Numbered from the stretch's first letter, positions 18,707 to 28,226 are shown. The stretch: DNA of 64,000 bases from Pseudonocardia sp. TRM90224 (GCF_021245725.1 NZ_JAJGSX010000006.1:124001-188000); one strand, 5' to 3'. Made by a program: numbers and translations. The notes: generated from the letters alone by a model not told the origin.

Positions 18707-19535
18707 CCCCGTCCTGGTCGATGCGGCGCAGCTCAGGGCGCTACCAGGCGGGGTGCCAGCCCCCGTCGGGCGCACTGATCCGTCGCCGCTCGACCAGCGT
18801 GACCCCGTCGACGTGGTGTGGGAGGCGTTCCTGTCCGAACGCACCCGCGCCCTGCGGGATCAGCTGGTGGTGCACTACACCCCGCTCGTGCGCGCCGTTG
18901 CGCACCGGCTCGCCACAACCTTGCCCTCGTACGTCGAGCACGCCGATCTCGCGCAGTCCGGCGTGTTCGGGCTGATCGACGCGGTGGAGCGGTTCGACCC
19001 GGAGCGCTGTCCCCGGTTCGAGAGCTACGCCGCGCAGCGGATCAGGGGAGCGATCCTCGACGAGCTGCGCGCCCAGGACTGGGTGCCGCGGACCGTGCGG
19101 GGGCGGGTCCGGGAGCTCGAGCGCGCGCAGGAGCGGCTCGAAGCCCGGTTGCGGCGCGCCGCGACCGACCGCGAGCTCGCCGAGGAGCTCGGGGTGGCGG
19201 TCCGCGACCTGCGCGGCATCTCCCACCAGGTCCAGCTGATCAGCGTCGAGGCGTTGGAGGAGAACAGCGGCGGGGTCTCGGAGTTGTTCACCGACGACAC
19301 CGCACCCGACCCGATGGCGGTGGTCCAGTCGCGGGAGACGTTGCGCCAGCTGACCGTGGCGGTCGGTCAGCTGGGCGAGCGCGACCGCACCGTCATCCGC
19401 CTCTACTACCTGGAGAACCGCACGCTCGCCGAGATCGGAAGGCTGCTCGGCGTCACCGAGTCGCGCGTCTGCCAGCTGCACACCCGCCTGGTCGGGCGGC
19501 TGCGCGGCCGGCTGGAGGAGCAGGCCGCCGGCTGA
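18681..19535 (+). CDS. whiG: FliA/WhiG-family RNA polymerase sigma factor
   Basis: Alternative sigma factor of the FliA/WhiG group, 284 aa. Region 2 ([40 protein letters not shown]), region 3 ([16 protein letters not shown]) and region 4 ([23 protein letters not shown]) are all present. In Streptomyces, WhiG starts sporulation and is controlled by the anti-sigma RsiG with c-di-GMP; an equivalent partner is not in this window. It begins inside the xerC 3' end and has an AAGGTGG ribosome site, so it is coupled to the dprA-xerC genes. The same dprA-whiG-rpsB neighbourhood occurs in Streptomyces. Confidence 0.9.
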   Translation: MSRRIPGRDPVLVDAAQLRALPGGVPAPVGRTDPSPLDQRDPVDVVWEAFLSERTRALRDQLVVHYTPLVRAVAHRLATTLPSYVEHADLAQSGVFGLIDAVERFDPERCPRFESYAAQRIRGAILDELRAQDWVPRTVRGRVRELERAQERLEARLRRAATDRELAEELGVAVRDLRGISHQVQLISVEALEENSGGVSELFTDDTAPDPMAVVQSRETLRQLTVAVGQLGERDRTVIRLYYLENRTLAEIGRLLGVTESRVCQLHTRLVGRLRGRLEEQAAG

Positions 19536-19547
19536 CCGCCACCGGCC

Positions 19548-20138
19548 TCACGCCGGCAAGGGGTCGGGAACGGGGAGCAGGCGGATCCTGGCGGGCCGCA
19601 GCAGCACCAGCGGGTCGAGGTACTCGACGTGGTCGCGCCGCACACCCCAGTGCAGGCAGGCGGCGTCGGGGCAGCCGGGATGGCCCGGTCCGAGCGTGCC
19701 GAGCGGGTCGCCCGCCGACACGAGCGCGCCGGCGACGACGAGCGGCTCGAGCGGCTCGTAGGTGGTGCGCAGCCCGTCGTCGTGCTGAACGGAGACGACC
19801 GTCCGGCCCGCGATCGGGCCGGCGAACACGACGGTGCCGCCCCGGGCCGCGTGGACGACCTGGCCGGGCGTGCCGGCGAGGTCGACCCCGCGGTGGCCCG
19901 GCCCGTACGGGTGCGCCGGCGCGCGGAACGGTGTGCGGACTGCCGCCGGGCCGGCCAGCGGCCACGCGTAGCGGGCACCCGGGGCCGGGGCCCCCACCGC
20001 CGGGGTCCCGGCTGCAGGTGGTGGCCCGTCGGGCGGCGGATCTCCTGGCGGTTGCCCACCCGCCGCGGGCAGGTCGCCACCGGTGAGGCCGAGCGTGCCG
20101 GCGAGCAGAGCAACCAGGAGAATGCGGGTGAGCGGCAT
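19548..20138 (-). CDS. Secreted M23 family metallopeptidase
   Basis: A 196-aa LytM/M23 zinc peptidase likely acting on peptidoglycan. The N-terminus is a signal peptide (MPLTRILLVALLAGTLGLTG) followed by a Pro-rich linker (about 25-55). The LytM domain has GHRGVDLAG (Zn-binding His and Asp) and ACLHWGVR with the final histidine. It lies between whiG and rpsB on the opposite strand, the position of Rv2891 in M. tuberculosis. Convergent with whiG. Confidence 0.9.
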   Translation of the reverse strand: MPLTRILLVALLAGTLGLTGGDLPAAGGQPPGDPPPDGPPPAAGTPAVGAPAPGARYAWPLAGPAAVRTPFRAPAHPYGPGHRGVDLAGTPGQVVHAARGGTVVFAGPIAGRTVVSVQHDDGLRTTYEPLEPLVVAGALVSAGDPLGTLGPGHPGCPDAACLHWGVRRDHVEYLDPLVLLRPARIRLLPVPDPLPA

Positions 20139-20254
20139 GCCTCAAGCCTGCGGCTGGCCGGGTCGTCCGGCGGGTCGATCGGCGAACTGTGGACGGCCGG
20201 CAGGCGATGTGGGCAACCCGGGGACGCCGGTGCGGGCGGACCTCCGACGCGGCG

Positions 20255-20285
20255 TACACTCGTCCTGCACCCCGACTCCGGGGTG
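20255..20285 (+). promoter_or_regulatory. Candidate rpsB promoter and leader hairpin
   Basis: The 342-bp gap between the M23 gene and rpsB contains a TACACT -10-like box (20255-20260), followed by a short hairpin CACCCC-gactcc-GGGGTG (20268-20285). The rest is a leader of about 200 nt with no other signal I can identify. A -35 is not evident. Confidence 0.4.
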
Positions 20286-20480
20286 ACTTCGCGCGCTCGC
20301 GTACCCCAGCGGCTCGACCGGCAGGTCGATCCAGGGGACGGCGACCGGGCGGTCCCGCTGAACGCGTGCGGGTTCCGGAAGCCGATGCGACGCCAGGGTG
20401 GTGCCACCAACCGGTGCACCGCGTCAACCGCATGTGTGGTCGCCAGCCGACCACGCCAGGACGAGAGGTGAGCATCGGCC

Positions 20481-21383
20481 GTGGCCGTCGTCACCATGAA
20501 GCAGCTGCTGGACTCTGGTGTGCACTTCGGGCACCAGACCCGCCGCTGGAACCCGAAGATGAAGCGCTACATCCTGACTGAGCGCAACGGCATCTACATC
20601 ATCGACCTGCAGCAGACGCTGTCGTACATCGACCGCGCCTACGAGTTCGTCCGCGAGACCGTCGCGCACGGCGGCACGATCATGTTCGTCGGCACCAAGA
20701 AGCAGGCGCAGGAGGCCATCGCCGACGAGGCGGGCCGGGTCAACATGCCGTACGTCAACCAGCGCTGGCTGGGCGGCATGCTCACCAACTTCCAGACCGT
20801 GCACAAGAGGCTCCAGCGCCTCAAGGAGCTCGAGTCGATGGAGCAGACGGGGGGCTTCGAGGGTCGCACCAAGAAGGAGATCCTCATGCTCACCCGCGAG
20901 AAGGACAAGCTGGAGAAGACCCTCGGCGGCATCCGCGACATGTCGAAGGTCCCCAGTGCGGTCTGGATCGTCGACACGAAGAAGGAGCACATCGCCGTCG
21001 GCGAGGCCCGCAAGCTGGGCATCCCGGTCGTCTCCATCCTCGACACGAACTGCGACCCCGACGAGGTCGACTTCCCGATCCCCGGCAACGACGACGCGAT
21101 CCGGTCGGCGGCGCTGCTCACCAAGGTGATCGCGCGTGCGGCCGCCGACGGCCTGATGGCCCGTTCGGCCCGCAGCCGCGGTGGCGATGGCGACGAGAAG
21201 CCGGAGGCCGGCGTGGCCTCCGACGAGCCGCTGGCCGAGTGGGAGCGCGACCTGCTCCCGGTCGGTGCCGGTTCGGACGGCGCGAGCCTGTCCGACGCCG
21301 GGGCCACCGCGGAGGCCCCCAACGCGGCCGCCACCGCTGCTCCGTCCAGCACGAGCAACGGCACCGCACAGAACGCAGGCTGA
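20481..21383 (+). CDS. rpsB: 30S ribosomal protein S2
   Basis: Essential small-subunit protein joining late in assembly; 300 aa. [47 protein letters not shown] and [14 protein letters not shown] are S2 signatures. GTG at 20481 yields MAVVTMKQ. A ~70-residue acidic, Ala/Gly-rich tail after [13 protein letters not shown] extends beyond the E. coli protein, as is common in high-GC actinobacteria. It is followed by tsf after a hairpin. Confidence 0.97.
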   Translation: MAVVTMKQLLDSGVHFGHQTRRWNPKMKRYILTERNGIYIIDLQQTLSYIDRAYEFVRETVAHGGTIMFVGTKKQAQEAIADEAGRVNMPYVNQRWLGGMLTNFQTVHKRLQRLKELESMEQTGGFEGRTKKEILMLTREKDKLEKTLGGIRDMSKVPSAVWIVDTKKEHIAVGEARKLGIPVVSILDTNCDPDEVDFPIPGNDDAIRSAALLTKVIARAAADGLMARSARSRGGDGDEKPEAGVASDEPLAEWERDLLPVGAGSDGASLSDAGATAEAPNAAATAAPSSTSNGTAQNAG

Positions 21384-21390
21384 TCCGCTG

Positions 21391-21421
21391 CCGTCCGGGG
21401 TCGGGAACCGACCCCGGACGG
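21391..21421 (+). terminator. rpsB-tsf intergenic hairpin (attenuator-like)
   Basis: A perfect 14-bp stem, CCGTCCGGGGTCGG (21391-21404) with its complement (21408-21421), and a 3-nt loop (gaa). No T-tract follows, so it is more likely a partial terminator or mRNA stabiliser setting the S2:EF-Ts ratio. Confidence 0.6.
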
Positions 21422-21480
21422 CGCTCGCCCGCAGCACGACCACACCTGGCCAGCCAGTACGCGAGAAGGACGAACAGACC

Positions 21481-22299
21481 ATGGCGAACTTCACCGCCGC
21501 CGACGTCAAGAAGCTCCGTGATCTCACCGGTGCCGGAATGATGGACTGCAAGAAGGCGCTCGACGCGTCCGACGGCGACATCGAGGCGGCCGTCGAGGCG
21601 CTGCGCGAGAAGAGCGCCAAGTCGGTCGACAAGCGGACCGAGCGCACCACGGCCAACGGTCTGGTTGCAGCCTCGGGCGGCACCATGATCGAGCTGAACA
21701 GCGAGACGGACTTCGTTGCGAAGAACCCCGACTTCCTGAAGCTTGCCGACTCCATCCTGCAGGTGGCCGTCGACCAGCAGCCCGCCGACCTCGAGGCGCT
21801 CAAGGCGGCCCCGCTCGACGGTGCCACCGTGAACGACGCGGTGCTGGCGCTCTCCGGCCGCATTGGCGAGAAGCTGCAGCTCAAGCAGTACGTGCACATC
21901 ACCGGTCCGGTGGCGCTCTACCTGCACCGCCGCGACAGCGACCTGCCCCCGGCCATCGGCGCGCTGGTCGCGTACGAGGGTGCCGACTCCGACACCGCCC
22001 GCAGCATCGCGATGCACATCGCCGCTGCCGGGCCGCGGTTCACCAGCCGCGACCAGGTGCCGGCCGAGGTGCTGGAGGTGACCCGCCGCGAGGCCGAGGT
22101 CGCCGCCAAGGAGGAGGGCAAGCCGGAGGCGATCGTCCCGCGCATCGTCGAGGGCAAGGTCAACAAGTTCTACTCCGACTCGGTCCTGCTCGAGCAGGTC
22201 TCGGTGCTGGACGACTCCAAGCGCACGGTGAAGCAGCTGCTCGACGACGCCGGCGTCACCGTCAAGGAGTTCGCCCGCTTCGAGGTCGGGCACGCCTGA
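21481..22299 (+). CDS. tsf: Elongation factor Ts
   Basis: Guanine nucleotide exchange factor for EF-Tu, 272 aa. The N-terminal UBA-like domain ([20 protein letters not shown]) is followed by the TDFVAKN motif at about residue 80 that contacts EF-Tu. Two dimerization-type subdomains ([23 protein letters not shown]) complete the fold. GAGAAGGA upstream of the ATG is a good ribosome site. Order rpsB-tsf-pyrH-frr is universal in bacteria. Confidence 0.97.
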   Translation: MANFTAADVKKLRDLTGAGMMDCKKALDASDGDIEAAVEALREKSAKSVDKRTERTTANGLVAASGGTMIELNSETDFVAKNPDFLKLADSILQVAVDQQPADLEALKAAPLDGATVNDAVLALSGRIGEKLQLKQYVHITGPVALYLHRRDSDLPPAIGALVAYEGADSDTARSIAMHIAAAGPRFTSRDQVPAEVLEVTRREAEVAAKEEGKPEAIVPRIVEGKVNKFYSDSVLLEQVSVLDDSKRTVKQLLDDAGVTVKEFARFEVGHA

Positions 22300-22343
22300 G
22301 CGGCCCTGAACGACAGGCCGGCACCAACGACCAACGGGACGTG

Positions 22344-23093
22344 ATGACGCACTCCATGATCGACCTCGACGGCCGCCGTACCGGATTCCGCCGCGTGCTC
22401 CTCAAGCTCGGCGGCGAGATGTTCGGCGGCGGGGCCGTCGGGGTCGACCCCGGGGTGGTCGAGACCGTCGCCAGGCAGATCTCCGAGGTCGTCGCCACCG
22501 GAGCGCAGGTTGCCGTCGTCATCGGCGGCGGCAACTTCTTCCGCGGTTCCGAGCTGTCCGACCGGGGCATGGACCGCTCGCGCGCCGATTACATCGGCAT
22601 GCTCGGCACCGTCATGAACTGCCTCGCGCTGCAGGACTTCCTGGAGCGCGAGCACCACATCGACACACGCGTGCAGACGGCCATCACGATGGGCCAGGTC
22701 GCGGAGGCCTACATCCCGCGGCGCGCGATCCGACACCTCGAAAAGGGCCGGGTCGTGATCTTCGGCGCCGGGGTGGGGATGCCGTACTTCTCCACCGACA
22801 CCGCCGGCGCTCAGCGCGCGCTGGAAATCGGTGCCGAGGTGCTGCTGCTCGCGAAGGGTGTCGACGGCGTGTTCACCGCCGATCCGAAACTCGACCCCGA
22901 CGCCAAGCTCTTCGACGAGATCACCCATCGCGAAGTGCTGGAACAAGGTCTTGCCGTCGCCGACGCGACCGCATTCAGCCTCTGCATGGACAACAAGATG
23001 CCGATCATCGTGTTCAACCTCTTGATCGAGGGCAACATCGCCCGCGCGGTCCGGGGTGAGAGGATCGGCACTCTGGTCAGTACGCCCGACTAG
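22344..23093 (+). CDS. pyrH: Uridylate kinase
   Basis: Phosphorylates UMP to UDP with ATP in pyrimidine synthesis; hexameric amino-acid-kinase fold, 249 aa. [41 protein letters not shown] and [11 protein letters not shown] are characteristic. A GTG at 22341 directly before the ATG at 22344 is also possible; neither has a strong ribosome site, so the start is approximate. Confidence 0.96.
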   Translation: MTHSMIDLDGRRTGFRRVLLKLGGEMFGGGAVGVDPGVVETVARQISEVVATGAQVAVVIGGGNFFRGSELSDRGMDRSRADYIGMLGTVMNCLALQDFLEREHHIDTRVQTAITMGQVAEAYIPRRAIRHLEKGRVVIFGAGVGMPYFSTDTAGAQRALEIGAEVLLLAKGVDGVFTADPKLDPDAKLFDEITHREVLEQGLAVADATAFSLCMDNKMPIIVFNLLIEGNIARAVRGERIGTLVSTPD

Positions 23094-23118
23094 ATCGACG
23101 AGTTGGCAGGGAGTAGCC

Positions 23119-23676
23119 GTGATCGACGAGACGCTCTTCGACGCTGAGGAGAAGATGGAGAAGGCCGTCTCGGTGGCCAAGGACGACCTCGCCGGCGTGC
23201 GGACGGGACGGGCGACGCCCAACATGTTCGCCCGCGTGCTCGTCGAGTACTACGGGTCGATGACCCCGATCAACCAGCTCGCCTCGGTCAACATCCCGGA
23301 AGCGCGACTGGTCGTCATCAAGCCTTACGACGCCGGTTCGCTCCGCTCGCTGGAGAAGGCGATCCGCGAGTCGGACCTCGGGCTCAACCCGAGCAACGAC
23401 GGCCAGATCATCCGCTGCGTGATCCCCCAGCTGTCCGAGGAGCGGCGCCGCGAGATGGTCAAGGTGGCGCGGGGCAAGGGTGAGGACGCGCGGGTGACGA
23501 TCCGCAACGTCCGCCGCAAGGCGATGGAGGAGCTGCACCGCATCGTCAAGGACGGCGAGGCCGGTGAGGACGAGGTCGGGCGCGCCGAGAAGGAGCTGCA
23601 GGCCACCACCGACAAGTACGTCCACCAGGTCGACGATTTGGTGAAGCACAAGGAAGCCGAACTGCTCGAAGTGTGA
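23119..23676 (+). CDS. frr: Ribosome recycling factor
   Basis: Splits post-termination ribosomes with EF-G; 185 aa, the normal length. It starts at GTG 23119 ([17 protein letters not shown]) behind GCAGGGAG (23106-23113). The helical tRNA-mimic domain carries [14 protein letters not shown], and [20 protein letters not shown] with [11 protein letters not shown] are diagnostic. The stop overlaps cdsA (GTGA). Confidence 0.96.
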   Translation: MIDETLFDAEEKMEKAVSVAKDDLAGVRTGRATPNMFARVLVEYYGSMTPINQLASVNIPEARLVVIKPYDAGSLRSLEKAIRESDLGLNPSNDGQIIRCVIPQLSEERRREMVKVARGKGEDARVTIRNVRRKAMEELHRIVKDGEAGEDEVGRAEKELQATTDKYVHQVDDLVKHKEAELLEV

Positions 23677-24716
23677 GCCAGATGACCGCTTCCCCTTCCG
23701 ACCTCCCGAATGCCGGGATACCCGCCGCCGGGGTGTCCGGGTCCGGGGCGTCCAAGGCCGGCATTCCCAAGGCCGACATTTCCAAAGCGGAGCTGCGCAA
23801 CGGCGAGAAGGTCGTTCCGGGCAGTTCAGGCAATTCCGGCAGTTCCGGCAATGGGAAACCTGTTGCCGAGAAGCCTGCCGCAGCCGTCGTCGAACCATCA
23901 GCGCGACCTTCTCGAGCCGGCCGCGATCTCGCTGCCGCGATCTCCGTCGGTGTTGCGCTCGGCGTCATCATTCTCGTCTCGCTGCTCTTCTACCGGTTCG
24001 CGTTCGTCGCCGTGCTGGCCGCGACGACCGCCGTCGGCACCTGGGAGCTCGCCGGGGCGTTGCGGCGCGGCGCGGGGATCACGGTGCCGCTGCCGGTGCT
24101 GTTGATCGGTGGCCAGGCGATGGTGTGGCTGGCCTGGCCGTTCGGATTGACCGGCCCGGCCGCTGCGTTTGCGGCCACTGCCGTGGCGGTGCTGCTCTGG
24201 CGGATGCGGAGCGGCTCGGAGAACTACGTCCGCGACGTCACGGCGGGGATGTTCATCGCCGCCTACGTGCCGCTCTTCTGTTCTTTCGCCACCCTGCTCA
24301 CCGTCGCCGACGATGGAATCGGGCGCGTGCTGACCTTCCTGGGCTGCGTGGTCGCCTCCGACATCGGCGGTTACGCCGCCGGTGTGCTGGCCGGCCGGCA
24401 CCCGATGGCGCCGACGATCAGCCCGAAGAAGTCGTGGGAAGGCTTCGCCGGATCGCAGATCGCGGGCATGGCCGCCGGGGCGCTCAGCGTGGTGTTCCTG
24501 CTGGGCGGGCAGTGGTGGGCGGGCCTGCTCACCGGCGCGTTGCTGGTGGTCTCCGCGACGCTGGGCGATCTGGTCGAGTCGATGGTCAAGCGCGACATCG
24601 GGATCAAGGACATGGGCACGTTGCTGCCCGGCCACGGCGGGCTGCTGGACCGGATCGACTCGCTGCTGCCCACCGCGGTGGTGGCTTGGGCGGCGCTGAG
24701 CATCGTCGTGCCGTGA
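23673..24716 (+). CDS. cdsA: Phosphatidate cytidylyltransferase
   Basis: Makes CDP-diacylglycerol from phosphatidic acid and CTP, the entry to phospholipid synthesis; integral membrane, 347 aa. The first ~90 residues are a repetitive soluble region (AGIPAAG/AGIPKAD units, then [12 protein letters not shown]). Around eight TM helices follow. The signature near the C-terminus reads [20 protein letters not shown], then GGLLDRIDS, and [16 protein letters not shown] are conserved. It overlaps both frr and the downstream methyltransferase by 4 nt. Confidence 0.95.
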   Translation: MSQMTASPSDLPNAGIPAAGVSGSGASKAGIPKADISKAELRNGEKVVPGSSGNSGSSGNGKPVAEKPAAAVVEPSARPSRAGRDLAAAISVGVALGVIILVSLLFYRFAFVAVLAATTAVGTWELAGALRRGAGITVPLPVLLIGGQAMVWLAWPFGLTGPAAAFAATAVAVLLWRMRSGSENYVRDVTAGMFIAAYVPLFCSFATLLTVADDGIGRVLTFLGCVVASDIGGYAAGVLAGRHPMAPTISPKKSWEGFAGSQIAGMAAGALSVVFLLGGQWWAGLLTGALLVVSATLGDLVESMVKRDIGIKDMGTLLPGHGGLLDRIDSLLPTAVVAWAALSIVVP

Positions 24717-25447
24717 GAGGCGCGTTCCGCCGCGCTGCCGTGCAGCCGGCGCCCCCGATCCCCAGCCCCAACATCTGGAACTGGCCGGAGGTCTACGAGC
24801 GGGAGAACACCGCACAGGACCCGGATGGCATCCTGTGGGCCGCGCTGCGTGAGTCGGCTCCGTTCGAGGGCCTCGACGTGCTCGACGTCGGCTGCGGCGA
24901 CGGCTTCCACCTGCCCGTCTTCGCCGCGGAGGCGGCGTCCGTCGTCGGTGTGGAGCCGCACCCGCCGCTGGTCGAGCGCGCCCGCCGACGGATGGCCGGC
25001 GCAGCGCGAGTGCTGCAGGCCGGCGCGGCCGACCTCCCGCTGCCCGACGCGAGCGTCGACCTCGTGCACGCCCGCACGGCCTACTTCTTCGGCCCCGGCT
25101 GCGAGCCGGGCCTCGCGGAGGCCCAGCGGGTACTGCGCCCCGGCGGCGCGATCGCGATCATCGACCTGGATGCGACGGTCGCCCCGTACGGCGAGTGGAT
25201 GCGCGCCGACATCCCGCGGTACGACCCGGCAGCCGTCGAGCGCTTCTTCGACCAGCAGGGCTTCTCGATGCGCCGGCTGCTCGTCGATTGGCGCTTCCCC
25301 GACCGCGCCACGTGTGCGGCCGTGCTGCGGATCGAGTTCTCCCGCGCCGTCGCGGAGCGCGCTGTCGTCGCGACCGCCGGAGCGACCGTGCTTCAGGTCG
25401 GCTACCGGCTGCACGTCCGGCGGAAGAACCCCGTCACACGATCGTGA
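24713..25447 (+). CDS. Class I SAM-dependent methyltransferase
   Basis: A 244-aa cytoplasmic enzyme of the methyltransferase-11 type. The SAM site is LDVLDVGCGDGFHLPVF (motif I), VGVEPHPPLVE (motif II) and DLVHARTAYFFG, with VLRPGGAIAIIDLD as motif III. Substrate unknown. GTG at 24713 overlaps the cdsA stop (GTGA), giving a coupled operon and settling the start. Its place after cdsA might hint at a lipid substrate, but that is speculation. Confidence 0.86.
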   Translation: MRGAFRRAAVQPAPPIPSPNIWNWPEVYERENTAQDPDGILWAALRESAPFEGLDVLDVGCGDGFHLPVFAAEAASVVGVEPHPPLVERARRRMAGAARVLQAGAADLPLPDASVDLVHARTAYFFGPGCEPGLAEAQRVLRPGGAIAIIDLDATVAPYGEWMRADIPRYDPAAVERFFDQQGFSMRRLLVDWRFPDRATCAAVLRIEFSRAVAERAVVATAGATVLQVGYRLHVRRKNPVTRS

Positions 25448-25502
25448 CCAGCGCCGTCGTCCTAACAGGTGAGGCGGACGAGCGTGCTGTGGCCGGCGTG
25501 GC

Positions 25503-25508
25503 TACCGT
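25503..25508 (+). promoter_or_regulatory. -10 box for the 25515 gene
   Basis: TACCGT ends 6 nt before the ATG at 25515, consistent with a leaderless mRNA. Confidence 0.4.
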
Positions 25509-25514
25509 GGTCCC

Positions 25515-26045
25515 ATGCGTCACCCTGCTGTGCCGTACCTGGAGCCACTCCTCGGTGGAGTGTGGTGGATGCTCGGTGCCGCGGCGCTCGACGGCGGTGT
25601 CGGCACCGTCGTGCTGGCCGCCGGGCTCGGTGTCACGGTCGGACTGATCCTCGCGTTGCGCAAGCGCCACGGCGCCGGCTCGCCGCTCCCGCGCGGCGGC
25701 AAGCGCCGGATGACCCAGATCGTCGTGGTGACGGTCGCGCTGATCATCGCCGTGGGTATCGGGCTCGGCTACCTCCAGCAGGGCGAGCTGGCGGTCCCGG
25801 TGGCCTGCGGGCTGGTCGGGCTGGCGCTGTTCCCGGTGTCGTCGCTGCTGGACGAGCGGTCGGTGATGGCCGCAGGCGGGGTCTTGCTCGTGCTCGGGGC
25901 CGCCGGCGTGCTGCTGGCGCTGGACTCCGCGGGCAACTTCTACCCGCAGGGTGTTGTCGGCCTCGTCGCCGGCGGGGTGCTGTGGCTGGTGGCGGCGTTC
26001 CGCGGCGGGCTCATCACCGAGGCGCAAGGACGCGTTCGGGGCTAG
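25515..26045 (+). CDS. Hypothetical membrane protein
   Basis: A 176-aa protein not recognised as any named family. It has about five hydrophobic segments: WWMLGAAALDGGVGTVVLAA, then after a basic loop (RKRHGAGSPLPRGGKRR) QIVVVTVALIIAVGIGLGY, followed by VACGLVGLALFPVSSLL, GGVLLVLGAAGVLLAL and GVVGLVAGGVLWLVAAF. No catalytic residues stand out. Its 3' end overlaps the convergent gene at 26014 by 32 nt. Confidence 0.75.
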   Translation: MRHPAVPYLEPLLGGVWWMLGAAALDGGVGTVVLAAGLGVTVGLILALRKRHGAGSPLPRGGKRRMTQIVVVTVALIIAVGIGLGYLQQGELAVPVACGLVGLALFPVSSLLDERSVMAAGGVLLVLGAAGVLLALDSAGNFYPQGVVGLVAGGVLWLVAAFRGGLITEAQGRVRG

Positions 26046-26979
26046 CGCACGGTGGTTTCGTCGCGCGGTGGTAGGAGAGCGAGGCGACCAGCAGGGCGAC
26101 CCCCCATGCGACGTAGCCCCCGATCTCGACGGCGATCACCGCGCCGGTCGAGGTCGCTCCGGTGAGCATCGCGATCACCCCGCCGCCCCCGAAGTACGCG
26201 CACAACCCGGCGCCCATGAACACCCCAGGCCCGAGTACCAGCCAGCGCGGTACGTCTCGGCCGGCGAGCGGTACCACCCAGCTCGGCCAGATCCGGCCCC
26301 AGCGGTGCACCAGCGCCAGCGGCAGCACCGTCCCCGCGGTGATCAGCAGGCAGACGAAGAGCGTGAATCCCGCGCCACCCGGTCCCTGGGTGATCCCACC
26401 GTCGAGGAGGAACGCCGGGGTCAGGCGCGTCACGAGACCGGCGACGGCGAGATATCCCGCCAGGTACGCCCACCACGGCGCAGGCTCGGATCGTCGGTCC
26501 GGCGAGCGGCCGTGCACCCGGCCGCACCGGTCGCAGGCCGAGCGGGCTCGCCGGAACTCGGCACGCATCGCCCACAGGGTCAACGCGCCGGCGCCCGAAC
26601 CTGCCGCCCGCATCCCGACCGCTGCCACATCGTCGCTGGTCATCGGCAGCCCGAACGGGGTCATCAGCACCATCGTGATGCCGATCCAGAAGAGCAGGCT
26701 GTGGACGATCAGCGCCGCGCCGGCCGTCCAGCCGACGGCGACCACCGCCCATCGGGCCGGCACCGTTCGGTTGTGGCCGGATCGCGGACCAGTCAGCACG
26801 CATGCCGCCGTCGCCGCGGCGCCCGCGATCGCCGGCGCCCAACCGTCGGGGAGGAACGGCACCCCGCTCGCCCCGAACGCCGGCGTGCCGGCCACGGCCC
26901 ACCAGGCGTGGACCGCGGTGTAGGCGGCCGCCCACACCGTGGGCCCGGGGTGGGCCCACTCGGCGCGAATCGCTCTCAT
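26014..26979 (-). CDS. Hypothetical membrane protein (paralogue of 27089)
   Basis: A 321-aa polytopic protein with about eight hydrophobic segments and a cytoplasmic loop bearing CDRCGRVHGRSPDRR. The motif HRWGRIWPSWVVPLAGRDVP recurs in altered form (SRWGEVWPRWVPGVRGRPVP) in the divergently transcribed neighbour, so the two are paralogues of an actinobacterial membrane family without known function. The CxxC in the loop could bind metal. It starts at the ATG at 26979, next to twin inverted repeats shared with the neighbour. Confidence 0.75.
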   Translation of the reverse strand: MRAIRAEWAHPGPTVWAAAYTAVHAWWAVAGTPAFGASGVPFLPDGWAPAIAGAAATAACVLTGPRSGHNRTVPARWAVVAVGWTAGAALIVHSLLFWIGITMVLMTPFGLPMTSDDVAAVGMRAAGSGAGALTLWAMRAEFRRARSACDRCGRVHGRSPDRRSEPAPWWAYLAGYLAVAGLVTRLTPAFLLDGGITQGPGGAGFTLFVCLLITAGTVLPLALVHRWGRIWPSWVVPLAGRDVPRWLVLGPGVFMGAGLCAYFGGGGVIAMLTGATSTGAVIAVEIGGYVAWGVALLVASLSYHRATKPPCASPERVLAPR

Positions 26980-27014
26980 GGTCCAGGACGCTATGCACCC
27001 GACGACCGGTGTCC

Positions 27015-27055
27015 CTCCCCCTGCCGGGGGAGCCGGGTTAGCTCCCTACCGGGAG
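27015..27055. promoter_or_regulatory. Twin inverted repeats in a divergent promoter region
   Basis: CTCCCCC-TGCC-GGGGGAG (27015-27032) and CTCCC-TACC-GGGAG (27042-27055) are two perfect inverted repeats centred 25 bp apart, between two divergent paralogous membrane genes. They resemble sites bound by dimeric response regulators of the NarL/LuxR type in actinomycetes. No such regulator is in the window. Confidence 0.6.
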
Positions 27056-27088
27056 GTTTCGGCCGTCTGACCAGCGGATGGTTCACCC

Positions 27089-28195
27089 ATGGTCATCTCG
27101 ACGGAACGGAAGACGCCGGTCGTGCCGGCGCTCGCAGGGCTGTGGTCCCTGCTGACGGTCGCGCTGGGGTTGTGGTGGCTGGTGCAACCCTCCGCGTATC
27201 CCTTCGAGTACGTCCCCGGGCAGTTCGGGGCGGTGCTCGACGTCCTGGAGCCGGCAACGGCCGGTCTGATCTGCGTCGGCGCGGGGCTGCTCGGGCTGGC
27301 GACGCTGGTGCTCGTCCCGCTCAGGGTGCTGACCGTGGGTGTTGCGGCGGTCTTCGCGATCTGGTTCGGGCTGGTCGTTCCGGGGGTCGCCCCGCTGACG
27401 ATGGTCGGCTACATGATGGCGATGTTCGGCCCCGTCGTGCTCTTCGCCGTCGTGCTCGCCGGTGCGTGGCGCTGGCGCGGCGGTCCTGCGCTCGTGGGTG
27501 CGTTCGTGCTGGTCGGAGTGGTGGCGTGGGTGACGGGGCTCGCCGACGCGACGGTCCTCGCGAGGTATGCCGGCGTCATCACCGGGTCGTTGCAGAAGTT
27601 CGTCTCGCCGGCGGTGCTCACGTTCTTCCTGCTCGGGGGATTGCTGTGGGGCGTGCTCGGCGCGAAGGCGATTCTTGCGGGGCGTCCGGGACGGGCCGCG
27701 CCGGCATGGACCCGGCCGGAGTCGGCGGCTCGCTGGGGCAAGGTCGCCGCGGTGGTCGCCGCGGTGTGCGCGCTGCCGTACGGCGTGCACCGGATCACGT
27801 GGCTGACGCCGTGGCCGATCGGGATGGACCCGGCCGACCTCGCGGCGAACCCGGAGATGCGGCTGCACGGTCTCCTGCTCGGGCTCTCCGCGCTGGCCGG
27901 TGCGTTGCTGACGATGGGGCTGGTCTCCCGCTGGGGTGAGGTCTGGCCGAGGTGGGTGCCGGGGGTGCGGGGCCGGCCGGTGCCGCCGGCGGCGGCCGTG
28001 GTGCCCGGTGGGCTGGTCGCGGCCCTGTTCACGGTGGCCGCGATCCCGCTCACGGCCCAGATGTTCACCGACGGTGGGTTCTGGGGCGTGCTGGTCTTCC
28101 CGTTCCCGATCTGGGGGCCGGCGCTGGCCATCGCGGTGCTCGGCTACGCGCTCCGGCGACGCGGCTCGGCGAAGCCTGTTAACATTCAAAGTTGA
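27089..28195 (+). CDS. Hypothetical membrane protein (paralogue of 26014)
   Basis: A 368-aa polytopic protein with about ten hydrophobic segments. It begins MVISTERKTPVVPALAGLW and shares the RWGEVWPRWVPGV and MFTDGGFWGVLVFPFPIWGP type motifs with the divergent neighbour. Function unknown. The stop codon (28193-28195) lies inside a large palindromic operator that serves the next gene. Confidence 0.75.
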   Translation: MVISTERKTPVVPALAGLWSLLTVALGLWWLVQPSAYPFEYVPGQFGAVLDVLEPATAGLICVGAGLLGLATLVLVPLRVLTVGVAAVFAIWFGLVVPGVAPLTMVGYMMAMFGPVVLFAVVLAGAWRWRGGPALVGAFVLVGVVAWVTGLADATVLARYAGVITGSLQKFVSPAVLTFFLLGGLLWGVLGAKAILAGRPGRAAPAWTRPESAARWGKVAAVVAAVCALPYGVHRITWLTPWPIGMDPADLAANPEMRLHGLLLGLSALAGALLTMGLVSRWGEVWPRWVPGVRGRPVPPAAAVVPGGLVAALFTVAAIPLTAQMFTDGGFWGVLVFPFPIWGPALAIAVLGYALRRRGSAKPVNIQS

Positions 28196-28214
28196 ATGTA
28201 CTCAACTTTGAATG
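28183..28214. promoter_or_regulatory. 32-bp palindromic operator
   Basis: CATTCAAAGTTGA (28183-28195) and TCAACTTTGAATG (28202-28214) form a perfect 13-bp inverted repeat around ATGTAC. The left part is also a shorter palindrome, CATTCAA-AG-TTGAATG. This is a MarR- or TetR-type operator in form. It overlaps the upstream gene's stop codon and ends just before the ribosome site of the SnoaL-like gene, which it should control. Confidence 0.75.
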
Positions 28215-28226
28215 ACAGGAGATCCT

